In this document: in pieces, positions 1-8,845 of the stretch | Layout: every line of letters begins with the position of its first letter | Position numbering within the stretch: the stretch's first letter is position 1 | Source of the DNA: Streptomyces olivochromogenes | GTDB taxonomy: Bacteria > Actinomycetota > Actinomycetes > Streptomycetales > Streptomycetaceae | NCBI RefSeq assembly: GCF_021538895.1 | Contig: NZ_JADDRL010000014.1 | Coordinates: 1-64,000, forward strand | Direction: 5' to 3' | Length of the DNA stretch: 64,000 bases | Position numbers and translations under genes: made by a program | The notes under the pieces: generated by a model | What the model was told of the DNA's origin: nothing | What the model saw: the letters and a program-made list of their open reading frames with translations, nothing else | Databases searched by the model: none

Positions 1-988
1 CCAGGTTCACGGCGCCGAAGGCGAGCGCAGCGACCGCCGCTGCCGCCGGCATCGTGATGAACCAGCCCATGACGATGTTCTTGGCGACCCCCCACCGCAC
101 GGCGTTCACCCGCTTCGTCGCACCGACACCCATGATCGCCGACGTGATGACATGCGTCGTGGAGATCGGCGCCTTGAAGAGATACGCCGTGGTGAACATG
201 ATCGACGCACCGGTCGTCTCCGCCGCGAACCCCTGCGGCGGATCCAGCTCGATGATCTTCCGCCCCAGCGTGCGCATGATCCGCCAGCCACCCGCGTAGG
301 TGCCCAGCGACAGCATCACCGCACAGACGATCTTGACCCACACCGGGATCGGGTCGCCGTACGTCTCATGGCCGGAAATGACCAGGGCCATCACCACGAC
401 GCCCATGGTCTTCTGCGCGTCCTGCAGACCGTGTCCGAGGGCCATGCCCGCCGCCGACACCGTCTGCGCTATCCGGAAGCCGCGCTTGGCCTTGTGCGGG
501 TTGGACCGCCGGAAGATCCACATGATCGCCGTCATGACCAGGTAGCCGACGACGAGGCCGACCAGCGGCGACAGGAACATCGGGATGATGACCTTGTCGA
601 GGACGCCGTTCCACAGCACGGTCGTGCCGCCGGCGAGCGCCGCGCCCACCAGGCCGCCGAACAGGGCGTGGGAGGAAGAGGAGGGCAGACCGAAGTACCA
701 GGTGATCAGGTTCCAGGTGATCGCGCCGAGGAGCGCCGCGAACAGGATGCCCATACCGTGGGAACCCTGGGGCGTCTCGATCAGACCTTCACTGACCGTC
801 TTGGCGACTCCGGAGCCCAGGAAGGCACCGGCCAGATTCATGACCGCGGCCATCGCCAGAGCCGCCCGCGGCGTCAGCGCCCGCGTCGACACCGACGTCG
901 CGATGGCGTTCGCCGAGTCGTGGAAGCCGTTCGTATAGGTGAAGAAGAGCGCGACCGCGATGGTCACGACCAGAGCGAAGGTGTCCAT
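1..988 (-). CDS. pit: PiT-family inorganic phosphate transporter (partial, C-terminus beyond window)
   Basis: Low-affinity phosphate permease of the PiT family, a polytopic membrane protein that imports metal-phosphate by ion symport. The reading frame starts at an ATG at 988 (MDTFALVVTIAV) and stays open for about 329 codons to the window edge, so only the extreme C-terminus is missing. The family signature is visible near the N-terminus (NGFHDSANAIATS), followed by LPSSSSHAL and, near the other end, the second half-signature with TTHVITSAIMGVG. The internal two-fold repeat of PiT proteins is therefore present. It lies 7 bp downstream of a DUF47 gene, the usual PiT partner, so the two are co-transcribed. 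I saw no clear PHO box upstream of the pair. Confidence 0.95.
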   Translation of the reverse strand, partial: MDTFALVVTIAVALFFTYTNGFHDSANAIATSVSTRALTPRAALAMAAVMNLAGAFLGSGVAKTVSEGLIETPQGSHGMGILFAALLGAITWNLITWYFGLPSSSSHALFGGLVGAALAGGTTVLWNGVLDKVIIPMFLSPLVGLVVGYLVMTAIMWIFRRSNPHKAKRGFRIAQTVSAAGMALGHGLQDAQKTMGVVVMALVISGHETYGDPIPVWVKIVCAVMLSLGTYAGGWRIMRTLGRKIIELDPPQGFAAETTGASIMFTTAYLFKAPISTTHVITSAIMGVGATKRVNAVRWGVAKNIVMGWFITMPAAAAVAALAFGAVNL

Positions 989-995
989 GGACGCC

Positions 996-1616
996 TCAGG
1001 ACTCCTTGACGGCGATGGTCTCCACCGTGTTCGCCACGTGCTCGAAGGCGTCCGCCGCTTCCTCCAGGACGTCCACGATCTGCTTCAGCTTGAGCACCTC
1101 GATCGCGTCGTACTTGCCGTTGAAGAGGTGAGCAAGAAGCTTTCTGTGGATCTGGTCGGCCTGGTTCTCCAGCCGGTTGACCTCGATCCAGTACTCGGTG
1201 AGGTTGTCCATGGTGCGCAGGTGCGGCATGGCCTCCGCGGTCAGCTCGGCCGCCCGCGCCAGCACCTCGATCTGCTGCTCGACGCCCTTGGGGAGCTCCT
1301 CGACGTTGTAGAGGACGACCAGGTCGACGGCCTCCTCCATGAAGTCCATGATGTCGTCCAGGGACGACGCGAGGGAGTAGATGTCCTCACGGTCGAACGG
1401 CGTGATGAACGAGGAGTTCAGCTGGTGGAAGATCGCGTGCGTGGCGTCGTCACCCGCGTGTTCCGCTGCCCGCATACGCTCTGCGATCTCGGCCCGGGCG
1501 GATGCGTCCGCCCCGAGCAGTTCCATGAGGAGTTTCGAGCCAGTGACGATGTTGTCCGCGGATGCGGCGAACATGTCATAGAAGCTCGTCTCCCTGGGGG
1601 TCAGACGAAAGCGCAC
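996..1616 (-). CDS. DUF47 / PhoU-like accessory protein of the Pit transporter
   Basis: A 206-residue, mostly helical protein of the DUF47 family, the cytoplasmic PhoU-like partner encoded with PiT permeases and thought to modulate phosphate uptake. The start is GTG at 1616 (MRFRLTPRETSFYDMFA), preceded by GAGG at a suitable distance. Family features include the N-terminal FYDMF segment and acidic helical repeats with EHAGDDATHAI and SLDDIMDFMEEAVD, which resemble the metal-binding E/DxxxD motifs of PhoU. The stop codon is 7 bp before the pit start, so the order DUF47-pit is an operon. The gene is divergent from csoR. Confidence 0.93.
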   Translation of the reverse strand: MRFRLTPRETSFYDMFAASADNIVTGSKLLMELLGADASARAEIAERMRAAEHAGDDATHAIFHQLNSSFITPFDREDIYSLASSLDDIMDFMEEAVDLVVLYNVEELPKGVEQQIEVLARAAELTAEAMPHLRTMDNLTEYWIEVNRLENQADQIHRKLLAHLFNGKYDAIEVLKLKQIVDVLEEAADAFEHVANTVETIAVKES

Positions 1617-1769
1617 GTGGGGTCCTCGGGGTGCTTCGGTTTCGGTCAGGCTGATGCTAGGCGCAACATTCGGCCACGGCTATTGGGCCGTCCTCAAGTG
1701 TCGCCCATTGGACAAAGTGATCATCACGGGGGCGCACCAAGGGCCCTATACCCAGCAAAGTTCGCTACG

Positions 1770-1790
1770 ATATACCCTCTAGGGGTATAT
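1770..1790. promoter_or_regulatory. CsoR operator palindrome
   Basis: A perfect inverted repeat with arms ATATACCC and GGGTATAT around TCTAG. It matches the known CsoR box shape (TACCC...GGGTA) of copper-sensing repressors. It overlaps the first in-frame ATG of csoR (1789) and lies about 29 bp before the likelier start at 1819. It therefore probably mediates autoregulation, and may also touch the divergent DUF47-pit promoter. Confidence 0.85.
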
Positions 1791-1818
1791 GTCTGGACCG
1801 TCTGAGAGGGAGGCCGCG

Positions 1819-2145
1819 ATGACGACCACCGAGGCCGATGCGACAGCCCCCTCCGGGGGCCCCACGCACGGGTACCACAAGCAGAAAGAAGAGCACCTCA
1901 AGCGGCTGCGCCGGATCGAGGGGCAGATCCGCGGTCTGCAGCGCATGGTCGACGAGGACACCTACTGCATCGACATACTCACCCAGGTGTCCGCCTCCAC
2001 CAAGGCCCTGCAGTCCTTCGCGCTGCAGCTGCTGGAGGAGCACCTGCGGCACTGCGTCGCGGACGCGGCCCTCAAGGGCGGTGACGAGATCGACGCCAAG
2101 GTGGAGGAGGCGACGAAGGCGATCGGCCGGCTCCTGCGCACCTGA
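1819..2145 (+). CDS. csoR: CsoR-family copper-sensing transcriptional repressor
   Basis: DUF156/CsoR repressor, a four-helix tetrameric DNA-binding protein released from DNA by Cu(I). The Cu(I) ligand set C-x24-H-x3-C is complete: Cys50 (TYCIDIL), His75 and Cys79 (EEHLRHC) counted from this start. The N-terminal helix has the usual HLKRLRRIEGQIRGLQRM. I start it at ATG 1819 (MTTTEADATAP) because GAGGGAGG lies 5-6 nt upstream. The longer frame from 1789 begins inside the operator palindrome and has no ribosome-binding site. In streptomycetes CsoR represses copper efflux operons elsewhere in the genome. No copper exporter is adjacent here. Confidence 0.93.
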   Translation: MTTTEADATAPSGGPTHGYHKQKEEHLKRLRRIEGQIRGLQRMVDEDTYCIDILTQVSASTKALQSFALQLLEEHLRHCVADAALKGGDEIDAKVEEATKAIGRLLRT

Positions 2146-2184
2146 GCCCCGCCCCGCGGACCCGGGCTCGGCGCGGACCCGGGC

Positions 2185-2358
2185 TCACTTCGCGGGGGCG
2201 TCCCGTTCCTCGGCCACACGCAGCACCTCGTCGATGCTCTCCAGGCTGAGCCGCTCCTCGGCGGCCGAGGCCGCGATGATCAGGTCTCCGCACAGCTCGA
2301 TCTCGGCGAGGGCCACGTGGTCCTGTACTGCCGTACCGCCGACCGGAGCCACGCGCAT
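2185..2358 (-). CDS. small conserved-looking protein of unknown function (57 aa)
   Basis: A short reading frame read from ATG 2358 as MRVAPVGGTAVQDHVALAEI, then a mixed acidic helix with AEERLSLESIDEVLRVAEER. Codon use is strongly G/C in the third position. AGAAGAGG lies just upstream and fits a start at ATG 2358 or, with better spacing, GTG 2352. It converges with csoR, with 39 bp between the stops. I do not recognise a family. The predicted product is soluble and amphipathic with one cysteine (ELCGDLI). Confidence 0.6.
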   Translation of the reverse strand: MRVAPVGGTAVQDHVALAEIELCGDLIIAASAAEERLSLESIDEVLRVAEERDAPAK

Positions 2359-2452
2359 CACCTCTTCTCTGCCGTTACCGACTTCCTAGAGTAGGCAGTG
2401 GTCTACACACCGCGCATGGCACGGAAGGGCTAGTTCGCGAGATGGTTACCGG

Positions 2453-3307
2453 CTAGTTCTCCGGTTGATTTTCGGCGATTCGTCCCGCGTAGATGTCCTT
2501 CGAGCGCGGCAGCCGTACGTCCGCCGGGACGCCGAAGTCGTACAGCAGCGTCGTCGAGGCGACCGCCACGGTGGCCTTCTGCTGCCCGTTGACGAAGCTG
2601 AAGCGCTGCCGGAGCTTGCGGATGCGGCCCTGGTCGTCGAGGTAGGCGTCGAACGGAACCTCGGCCGTGGCGAACCCTTTCGCCGCCGCTGCCAGGGAAG
2701 GCTTGTTGCCCGCCGAGGCGCTCTTCGCCGCCGTGGCGAGATCGGCCGTGCCCCGGAAGTGCCGCACCTCGGTCCCGGCCAGCTCGGTCCGCCCCAGGTA
2801 GGTCGCCGTGCGGGTCCCGCGCAGCAGCTCCGCCGCGGCGTACGGATCCGTCGCGCCGCCCGTCACGAGGTTGCCGTCGGAGAGCGTCGCCGTCTCGACC
2901 CGGACCCACTTGTCGGCGGGCACGCCCGCGCCGCGGTTCTTCATGAACAGGGCGCCGGGCGCGAGGAGCTCGGTGATCGGCCGGTGCTCGTCGGCCCCCG
3001 AGGGGTCCTGCGGCAACTGCACGGTGAGCCGGCCCAGCCGGCGCCGGTAGTCGTACACGCCCCTGCCGCGGATGGTGACCCGAGTGCCGCCGGTGGCCAT
3101 CTCCATCGAGGTGGTGGCCTTCGAGCTGCCCGCGTCGCGCAGGGCGTCGGCGGCGCGGTGCAGCGTGCCGACGGCGTCCTCCGCGCCGCGGGCGTCCTCC
3201 GCGGCGGCGCCGCTGCCCGCGCACCCCGTGCCGCACACCCCCAGCCCGATCACGAGTCCCATCGCGGCGACCGTCACACCCGCGCCCCTGTACTGCCGCC
3301 GATCCAT
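2453..3307 (-). CDS. probable secreted lipoprotein (LppX/LprG-like fold)
   Basis: A 284-residue exported protein. The start ATG at 3307 gives a short basic N-terminus (MDRRQYRGAG), a hydrophobic segment to about residue 24 and a Cys at about 29 in GTGCAG, an imperfect lipobox. The rest looks like a beta-rich lipoprotein of the LppX_LprAFG type: alternating strands, LYDFGVPADVRLP near the C-terminus, and a central YLGRTELAGTEVRHF segment. Members of that group carry hydrophobic cargo between membrane and wall. This role is inferred, and I see no catalytic motif. It is divergent from a small Cys-rich protein gene at 3452. Confidence 0.75.
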   Translation of the reverse strand: MDRRQYRGAGVTVAAMGLVIGLGVCGTGCAGSGAAAEDARGAEDAVGTLHRAADALRDAGSSKATTSMEMATGGTRVTIRGRGVYDYRRRLGRLTVQLPQDPSGADEHRPITELLAPGALFMKNRGAGVPADKWVRVETATLSDGNLVTGGATDPYAAAELLRGTRTATYLGRTELAGTEVRHFRGTADLATAAKSASAGNKPSLAAAAKGFATAEVPFDAYLDDQGRIRKLRQRFSFVNGQQKATVAVASTTLLYDFGVPADVRLPRSKDIYAGRIAENQPEN

Positions 3308-3451
3308 CGCCTGCCTACCCCCAGCCAGTACGTCCGTCACGGGCCCCCTGTCGTTCCGGTTAACGACGGGCGGTCCCGGGCCGTCACGCGTTGGCCGGGG
3401 CATACCGAAGGGTGGGAAGGGCTTTACTCCGGTGTGGGTAACGTTGTCCAT

Positions 3452-3625
3452 GTGACGCAGCAGGAGGGGCCGGAGCGCGCCCCGCAGTTCCCGGAGCACC
3501 ACGCCACGACGTATGAACAGGGCCGCTTCTGCCTCGCCCGGTGCACCTGCGGCTGGCGCGGCCCGGCCCGCAGAGCCAGAAGCCAGGCCAGGACGGACGC
3601 GGAGGGCCACCGGGCGGGCCACTGA
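3452..3625 (+). CDS. small Cys-rich protein (57 aa)
   Basis: GTG start at 3452, reading VTQQEGPERAPQFPEHHATT and then YEQGRFCLARCTCGWRGP, ending in a basic tail (ARRARSQARTDAEGHRAGH). The C-x3-C-x-C cluster with nearby His residues could bind zinc. No strong ribosome-binding site is visible, so the start is not certain. The product is short, soluble and basic, and its function is unknown. It is transcribed away from the lipoprotein gene and converges with the NUDIX gene. Confidence 0.6.
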   Translation: MTQQEGPERAPQFPEHHATTYEQGRFCLARCTCGWRGPARRARSQARTDAEGHRAGH

Positions 3626-3685
3626 GGGCAGGGGGCGGGCCGCGCGGCCCGCGGCCCTTCCGCTACGAACGCTCCGGGACGCCGG

Positions 3686-4108
3686 CTACGTGTGTTCGAA
3701 CTGCCGGATCAGCGCGTCGACGAGTTCCCGGTCGCGCGGCTGGGTCAGGCGTGCCCGGGCCGCGGTGGGGGAGAGCCACAGGATGCGGTCCACCTCGTCG
3801 TTCGGGGTGAAGCGACCCGAGACGGCCTCGGCCGCCCAGTAACGGACCTGCTTGGGGCGGCCGTTGGCCAGATAGTGCGCGGTGGGCAGCGCGGCGCCGA
3901 CGACGGCGGAGTAGCCGGTCTCCTCCGCCACCTCCCGCACCGCCCCGGCGAGCGGGTCCTCGCCGCGCTTCAGCTTGCCCTTGGGGTGGGACCAGTCGTC
4001 GTACTTCGGCCGGTGGACGAGGCAGACCTCCAGGCCGCCGTCCACCGGCGAGCGACGCCACAGAACGCAGCCCGCGGCCTGGACGGTGGTGTCCTTCGCA
4101 TACGTCAC
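3686..4108 (-). CDS. NUDIX hydrolase (MutT-like)
   Basis: A 140-residue NUDIX enzyme that cleaves nucleoside-diphosphate-X substrates. The 23-residue Nudix box is complete between residues 44 and 66: G44, E50, then REVAEETGY with the REUXEEXG core. The HRPKYDDWSHPKGK segment just before it is typical of the MutT1-like group, which acts on 8-oxo-GTP, diadenosine or inositol polyphosphates. It lies 30 bp downstream of a CHAD protein gene and ppk on the same strand, so a role near polyphosphate metabolism is plausible. The actual substrate cannot be read from sequence. Confidence 0.92.
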   Translation of the reverse strand: MTYAKDTTVQAAGCVLWRRSPVDGGLEVCLVHRPKYDDWSHPKGKLKRGEDPLAGAVREVAEETGYSAVVGAALPTAHYLANGRPKQVRYWAAEAVSGRFTPNDEVDRILWLSPTAARARLTQPRDRELVDALIRQFEHT

Positions 4109-4137
4109 CGGGTGTCTTCACCGCCTCCTGGGGAGGG

Positions 4138-5226
4138 TCAGGGTGCGCTTACCGTCTGTTTCTGCCACGACTGCTGGAACGTGAACCGCGCCGCCTCGAC
4201 CTCGTGCCGCTGGTCGGCGTGGAGCACGCCGAGGGCGTACGCGGTCGCCGGGGCGATGCGCGGGGTGCGCGCCGCCTGGGCCGCGGCCGCGGCCGCCTCC
4301 GAGGCGTCGCGGTGCCGGTTCAGGGCCTGGCCGGCGGCGAGCAGGCGTACGTCCACGGGTGCGCCGCTCCCGTGGAGGACCTCACGGGCGTAGCGGTGCA
4401 GGCGCAGCAGCAGGCGGACCTGGTGCCAGGGGCCGTCCTGCGGGTGCGGGGCCGGGTCCGGGGACAGGCCGTGGATCAGCGCCTCCGCGTTGTAGGGGTG
4501 GCCGGCGGTGACCAGGGGCAGCGTGGCGATCGCGTCCGTCAGCCGCTCCTGGGCCGCCGCGGCGTGCGGCCGCAGGTCGGTGGTGGGGGCGGCCGGGGTC
4601 AGCGGCACCTCGCTGGCCAGCACGGCGACCTTGTCGGCCACCGCGTGGAAGCGCGAGGAACCCAGGGCCTGGAGCGCGGAGGAGTGGGCGCGCGTCCGGG
4701 CCAGGGTGAGCTGCCGTTCGAGCAGCGCCCCGGCCTTGGCCGCGCCGACGGTGAGGTTGCCGCGCTCCGGGACGGCCGGGGTCGGCACGGCCGGACCGGT
4801 GCCGCCGGATGCCGTCGCGCCCGCGGACCGGCCGGCTCCCGCGGAGCCCCCCGTCTGTCCCGGGAACGCGGTCGACCCCGACAGCCGGTGCAGCGCGAGC
4901 AGCAGCCGCTCCAGCCTCGCCTCGTACGCGTGCTCCAGCCCCAGCGTCCCCGACAGCCAGGCCAGTTCGGGGCGGATCTCCTCCGACCAGTCGGAGTCGA
5001 GGAGCGGGCGGAAGGTGTGCAGGCTGCCGCTGATACGGCGGGCCGAGCGGCGCAGGGCACGCGCCGCGTCGACGGATTCCTCCGGGCCGCAGGCCGCCCC
5101 GTTCTCCCGGTGCAGCCGCAACGCACGGAGGAACTCCGTGGCCTGGGCGCGCAGGTAGCCCGCCAGGGCGTCCCCGGTCACAACCCCGGCCGCGGGGTCC
5201 GTCGGGTCAAGGTGTTGCTGTGCCAC
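4138..5226 (-). CDS. CHAD domain protein
   Basis: A 362-residue protein with the all-helical CHAD (conserved histidine alpha-helical) domain, which binds polyphosphate through Arg/Lys/His faces. Visible elements include [38 protein letters not shown] and the late [13 protein letters not shown] helix. A Gly/Ala-rich linker interrupts the middle. GTG start at 5226 with GGAGG seven nucleotides upstream. The first codons overlap the last 20 bp of ppk, so translation is coupled. The pairing with ppk supports a polyphosphate-binding role, which is inferred. Confidence 0.9.
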   Translation of the reverse strand: MAQQHLDPTDPAAGVVTGDALAGYLRAQATEFLRALRLHRENGAACGPEESVDAARALRRSARRISGSLHTFRPLLDSDWSEEIRPELAWLSGTLGLEHAYEARLERLLLALHRLSGSTAFPGQTGGSAGAGRSAGATASGGTGPAVPTPAVPERGNLTVGAAKAGALLERQLTLARTRAHSSALQALGSSRFHAVADKVAVLASEVPLTPAAPTTDLRPHAAAAQERLTDAIATLPLVTAGHPYNAEALIHGLSPDPAPHPQDGPWHQVRLLLRLHRYAREVLHGSGAPVDVRLLAAGQALNRHRDASEAAAAAAQAARTPRIAPATAYALGVLHADQRHEVEAARFTFQQSWQKQTVSAP

Positions 5227-7561
5227 GCCGGCGCCTCCGGGCGTCTATGAGCATCTCCTGGATGTTGCGGAGGGGCTGTCCGTCCGCATCCGTCGCGTGC
5301 CGGGTCCACTCCCCGTCCGGGCCCAGGTGCCAGGAGGAGGTGGTGTCGGACATGCCGGTTTCGAGGAGCCGGTTGAGCGCGGCTCGGTGCGCGGGGTCGG
5401 TGACCCGGACCAGCGCCTCTATCCGGCGGTCGAGGTTGCGGTGCATCATGTCGGCGCTGCCGATCCAGACCTCGGGCTCGCCGCCGTTGCCGAAGGCGAA
5501 CACCCGGGAGTGCTCCAGGAAGCGGCCGAGGATGGACCGTACGCGCATGTTCTCGGACAGGCCGGGGACACCCGGGCGCACCGCGCAGATGCCGCGCACC
5601 CATACGTCGACCGGCACGCCCGCCTGGGTCGCGCGGTAGAGCGCGTCGATGACGGCCTCGTCGACGATGGAGTTGACCTTGAAGCGGATGAACGCCGGAC
5701 GGCCCGCACGGTGGTGCTGGACCTCCTTGTTGATCCGCGAGATCAGGCCGTCGCGCAGGGACTTGGGGGCGACCAGCAGCCGGCGGTAGGTCTCCCGGCG
5801 GGAGTAGCCGGACAGCCGGTTGAACAGGTCGGACAGGTCCGCGCCGACCTGCGGGTCGGCGGTGAGCAGGCCGAGGTCCTCGTACAGCCGCGCGGTCTTC
5901 GGGTGGTAGTTGCCGGTGCCGACGTGGCCGTAGCGGCGGAGCGTCTCGCCCTCCTGGCGCACCACCAGGGACAGCTTGCAGTGCGTCTTCAGGCCGACCA
6001 GGCCGTAGACGACGTGGCAGCCGGCCTCCTCCAGCTTGCGCGCCCACTTGATGTTGGCGTGCTCGTCGAAGCGGGCCTTGATCTCGACCAGCACGAGGAC
6101 CTGCTTGCCGGACTCGGCGGCGTCGATGAGCGCGTCGACGATCGGGGAGTCGCCGGAGGTCCGGTACAGGGTCTGCTTGATCGCGAGGACGTCCGGGTCG
6201 GAGGCCGCCTGCTCCAGGAAGGCCTGCACGGACGTCGAGAAGGAGTCGTACGGGTGGTGCAGCAGCACGTCCCGGCCGCGCAGCGCGGCGAAGATGTCCG
6301 GCGCGGAGGCGGACTCCACCTCGGCCAGGTCGCGGTGCGTGCCGGCGATGAACTTGGGGTACTTCAGCTCGGGCCGGTCCAGGCCGTGGATGCGGAACAG
6401 GCCGGTGAGGTCGAGCGGACCCGGCAGCGGGTACACCTCGGCCTCGCTGATCTTCAGCTCGCGCACCAGCAGGTCGAGGACCTCGCGGTCGATGGACTCC
6501 TCGACCTCCAGGCGCACCGGCGGTCCGAAGCGGCGCCGCATGAGTTCCTTCTCCAGGGCCTGGAGCAGGTTCTCGGCGTCGTCCTCCTCGACCTCCAGGT
6601 CCTCGTTCCGGGTGAGCCGGAACGCGTGGTGCTCCAGGACCTCCATGCCCGGGAAGAGCTCTTCCAGGTGGGCGGCTATGACGTCCTCCAGCGGGACGTA
6701 GCGGCCCGGGGCGGCCTCCAGGAAGCGGGACAGCAGCGGCGGCACCTTCACGCGGGCGAAGTGCTTGTGGCCGCTGACCGGGTTCCGTACGACCACGGCC
6801 AGGTTCAGGGACAGGCCGGAGATGTACGGGAAGGGGTGCGCCGGGTCGACCGCCAGCGGGGTCAGGACCGGGAAGATCTGGTGCCGGAACAGCGTGAAGA
6901 GCCGGGCCTGCTCCTTCTCCGTCAGCTCGCTCCAGCGGACCAGGTGGATGCCCTCCTCCGCGAGGGCGGGCGCGACGTCCTCGTGGTAGCAGGCGGCATG
7001 CCGGGCCATGAGCTCGCGCGAGCGGGCCCAGATCATCTCCAGCACCTCACGGGGCTGGAGGCCGGATGCCGAACGGGTGGCGACACCCGTCGCGATGCGG
7101 CGCTTCAGTCCGGCGACCCGGACCATGAAGAACTCGTCCAGGTTGCTGGCGAAGATCGCCAGGAAATTGGCACGCTCCAGAAGGGGCGTGTTCGGATCCT
7201 CGGCGAGTTCGAGGACGCGCTCGTTGAACGCGAGCCAGCTGCGTTCCCGGTCGAGGAATCGACCCTGCGGCAGCTGGGACCCGTCAGCCTGCGACTCCTC
7301 GTACGCGTCGAGGTCGGCGTCGATGTCGGGTTCCAGGTCGGAGACCGCCGCCGCCACCGTGTGGGGGCGGTGCGCGGCTATGGAGCCCACGGAGGGCTGC
7401 GCGTGCTGGACCTGTGCCTGGGCGTTTGGCTGACTCATGACCCCATTGTTCCGCGCCAGGGGCGTGTCGGGCGCGTCGGAACGTGCGGGTGGGAGCGTCA
7501 CGGAACCGTTGCGCGCGGGCCCCTCGGGGGGCTGTGAAGGCTCTGGCACGGCAGGCTGCAT
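5207..7561 (-). CDS. ppk: polyphosphate kinase 1
   Basis: RNA-degradosome-type polyphosphate kinase, which polymerises the gamma phosphate of ATP into polyphosphate and can run in reverse. The four PPK1 domains are recognisable: N-terminal [20 protein letters not shown], a head domain with [17 protein letters not shown], and two phospholipase-D-like C-terminal domains with [24 protein letters not shown] and the catalytic-His segment [20 protein letters not shown]. The frame opens at ATG 7561 (784 aa). A second candidate is ATG 7438 (MSQPNAQAQ, 743 aa), closer to the conserved part. Neither has a strong ribosome-binding site. The gene heads ppk-CHAD-NUDIX. In S. lividans ppk is under PhoP control and affects antibiotic production. 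Confidence 0.97.
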   Translation of the reverse strand: MQPAVPEPSQPPEGPARNGSVTLPPARSDAPDTPLARNNGVMSQPNAQAQVQHAQPSVGSIAAHRPHTVAAAVSDLEPDIDADLDAYEESQADGSQLPQGRFLDRERSWLAFNERVLELAEDPNTPLLERANFLAIFASNLDEFFMVRVAGLKRRIATGVATRSASGLQPREVLEMIWARSRELMARHAACYHEDVAPALAEEGIHLVRWSELTEKEQARLFTLFRHQIFPVLTPLAVDPAHPFPYISGLSLNLAVVVRNPVSGHKHFARVKVPPLLSRFLEAAPGRYVPLEDVIAAHLEELFPGMEVLEHHAFRLTRNEDLEVEEDDAENLLQALEKELMRRRFGPPVRLEVEESIDREVLDLLVRELKISEAEVYPLPGPLDLTGLFRIHGLDRPELKYPKFIAGTHRDLAEVESASAPDIFAALRGRDVLLHHPYDSFSTSVQAFLEQAASDPDVLAIKQTLYRTSGDSPIVDALIDAAESGKQVLVLVEIKARFDEHANIKWARKLEEAGCHVVYGLVGLKTHCKLSLVVRQEGETLRRYGHVGTGNYHPKTARLYEDLGLLTADPQVGADLSDLFNRLSGYSRRETYRRLLVAPKSLRDGLISRINKEVQHHRAGRPAFIRFKVNSIVDEAVIDALYRATQAGVPVDVWVRGICAVRPGVPGLSENMRVRSILGRFLEHSRVFAFGNGGEPEVWIGSADMMHRNLDRRIEALVRVTDPAHRAALNRLLETGMSDTTSSWHLGPDGEWTRHATDADGQPLRNIQEMLIDARRRRRGTATP

Positions 7562-7605
7562 TGGCCGAGGGTCGCAAGTCCACCTGAATCGATGGTTACG
7601 GAGAC

Positions 7606-7749
7606 ATGACGTGCGGGATATGCGGGAGCGGCTCCCGGGCGTCTACGCCGACCGGGTTCCCGTACTACGCCGAAGGTGGCGGCGACTGCGCCGGCCGCCA
7701 GGCGGCGGGCCCGGAACCGCTCCCGTACGTGCCTCTTTCGTCACCGTGA
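7606..7749 (+). CDS. possible small Cys-containing protein (47 aa), uncertain
   Basis: A short frame between ppk and mshD, reading opposite to both. It encodes [20 protein letters not shown] followed by a Gly/Pro-rich tail with one more Cys. ACGGAG precedes the ATG, but very closely. About 83 percent of codons end in G or C, which is lower than neighbouring genes. The N-terminal CGICG would suit metal or thiol chemistry. It may simply be an open frame in an intergenic region. Confidence 0.3.
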   Translation: MTCGICGSGSRASTPTGFPYYAEGGGDCAGRQAAGPEPLPYVPLSSP

Positions 7750-7758
7750 GCCACGGTT

Positions 7759-8685
7759 TCACGTCTCCGTGCGGTACATCAGGTCCGTCTCGTGCGTCAG
7801 GAAGCCCAGCCGCTCGTACACCGAGACGGCCGCCTTGTTGTCGGCGTCCACGTACAGCATCGCCGTCGGCATGCCCTGCGCGGCCAGGTGCCGCAGGCCG
7901 ACGGTGGTGAGGGCCTTGCCGAGCCCGCCGCCCTGGGCCCCCGGGGCGACCCCGAGGACGTACACCTCGCCGAGTCCCTCCTCGGCGTGCACCTTGGTCC
8001 AGTGGAAGCCGACGATCCGGCCCTCGCGCTCGGCCAGGAAGAAGCCGGCCGGGTCGAACCAGGGCTCGGCCATGCGGTCGTCGAGGTCGCGCTGGGTCAG
8101 GGAGCCCTGTTCGGGGTGGTGTGCGAAGGCGGCGGCGTTGACGGCGAGCCAGGCCGCGTCGTCCTGCCCCGGCACGAAGGCACGCACGCGCACGCCGTCC
8201 GGCAGCTTCGGGTCGGGCAGCTCCAGGTCGGTCAACGGCCGCCGCATCTGCCGCAGTTCACGGAACAGGGTGAGCCCCAGGACCTGGGCGAGGTGCCGGG
8301 CGGCGGAGTGCCCGCCGTGCGCCCACACCCGCAGCCGCTTGCCGGAGGCGGCGAGCAGCGCCGAGCCGAGCGCCCGCCCGTGCCCGTGACCCCGGTGCGA
8401 GGGGTGTACGACGAGTTCGGCGGCCGGCGCCTCGACCGGATCGGTGTCCTCCAGCTGGGCGTACCCGACGAGTTCGCCACCCACGGTCAGCAGCAGATGC
8501 GAGACGCCCTCGCGCGTGCCTCCGCGCAGTTGCAGCCGCCCCTGCTCGGACACCGGCTGCTGCCCGTCGGTCCGGGCGGCCTCCGCGAGCAGCCCGAGCA
8601 CGGCCTCGGCCTGGTCATCGGAGAGCGCGGAGTAGGTCTCGATGGAGCGGGAGGGAAAGGCCCGTACGGTGTCGTCGCTGGTCAT
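7759..8685 (-). CDS. mshD: mycothiol synthase (tandem GNAT acetyltransferase)
   Basis: MshD transfers acetyl from acetyl-CoA to Cys-GlcN-Ins, the last step of mycothiol synthesis. The 308-residue product has two GNAT domains, as the family requires. The N-terminal one has LVVHPSHRGHGHGRALGSAL. The active C-terminal one has VYVLGVAPGAQGGGLGKALT, both with the Q/RxxGxG/A acetyl-CoA loop, then LYVDADNKAAVSVYERLGF. I start at ATG 8685 (MTSDDTVRAFP). A TACCCT hexamer lies 7 nt upstream, so the mRNA is probably leaderless. mshA, the first enzyme of the same pathway, is at 51012. Confidence 0.95.
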   Translation of the reverse strand: MTSDDTVRAFPSRSIETYSALSDDQAEAVLGLLAEAARTDGQQPVSEQGRLQLRGGTREGVSHLLLTVGGELVGYAQLEDTDPVEAPAAELVVHPSHRGHGHGRALGSALLAASGKRLRVWAHGGHSAARHLAQVLGLTLFRELRQMRRPLTDLELPDPKLPDGVRVRAFVPGQDDAAWLAVNAAAFAHHPEQGSLTQRDLDDRMAEPWFDPAGFFLAEREGRIVGFHWTKVHAEEGLGEVYVLGVAPGAQGGGLGKALTTVGLRHLAAQGMPTAMLYVDADNKAAVSVYERLGFLTHETDLMYRTET

Positions 8686-8845
8686 GCGTATGAGGGTACG
8701 GCGCGCCCCAGGCAAAGTGGCGGTAAGGGAACAGGCAAAGGAAAACCAGGATGTAACCACGAACCCCCTGTCCCGCTACGCGCGTTGACCCTAGGCTGCG
8801 CCGGACCGGCCCACTTCCAGCACAGCCGACCCACAGGGGGGTCCC

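Noticed and set aside
5297..7537. 746-codon plus-strand frame antisense to ppk
   Set aside because: Codon-mirror of ppk with no domains and low-complexity Val/Gln/Arg composition.
7578..7588. GTCCACCTGAA near ppk as a PHO box unit
   Set aside because: Only one unit with one mismatch. PhoP sites need at least two adjacent 11-bp units, and the flanking 11-mers do not fit.
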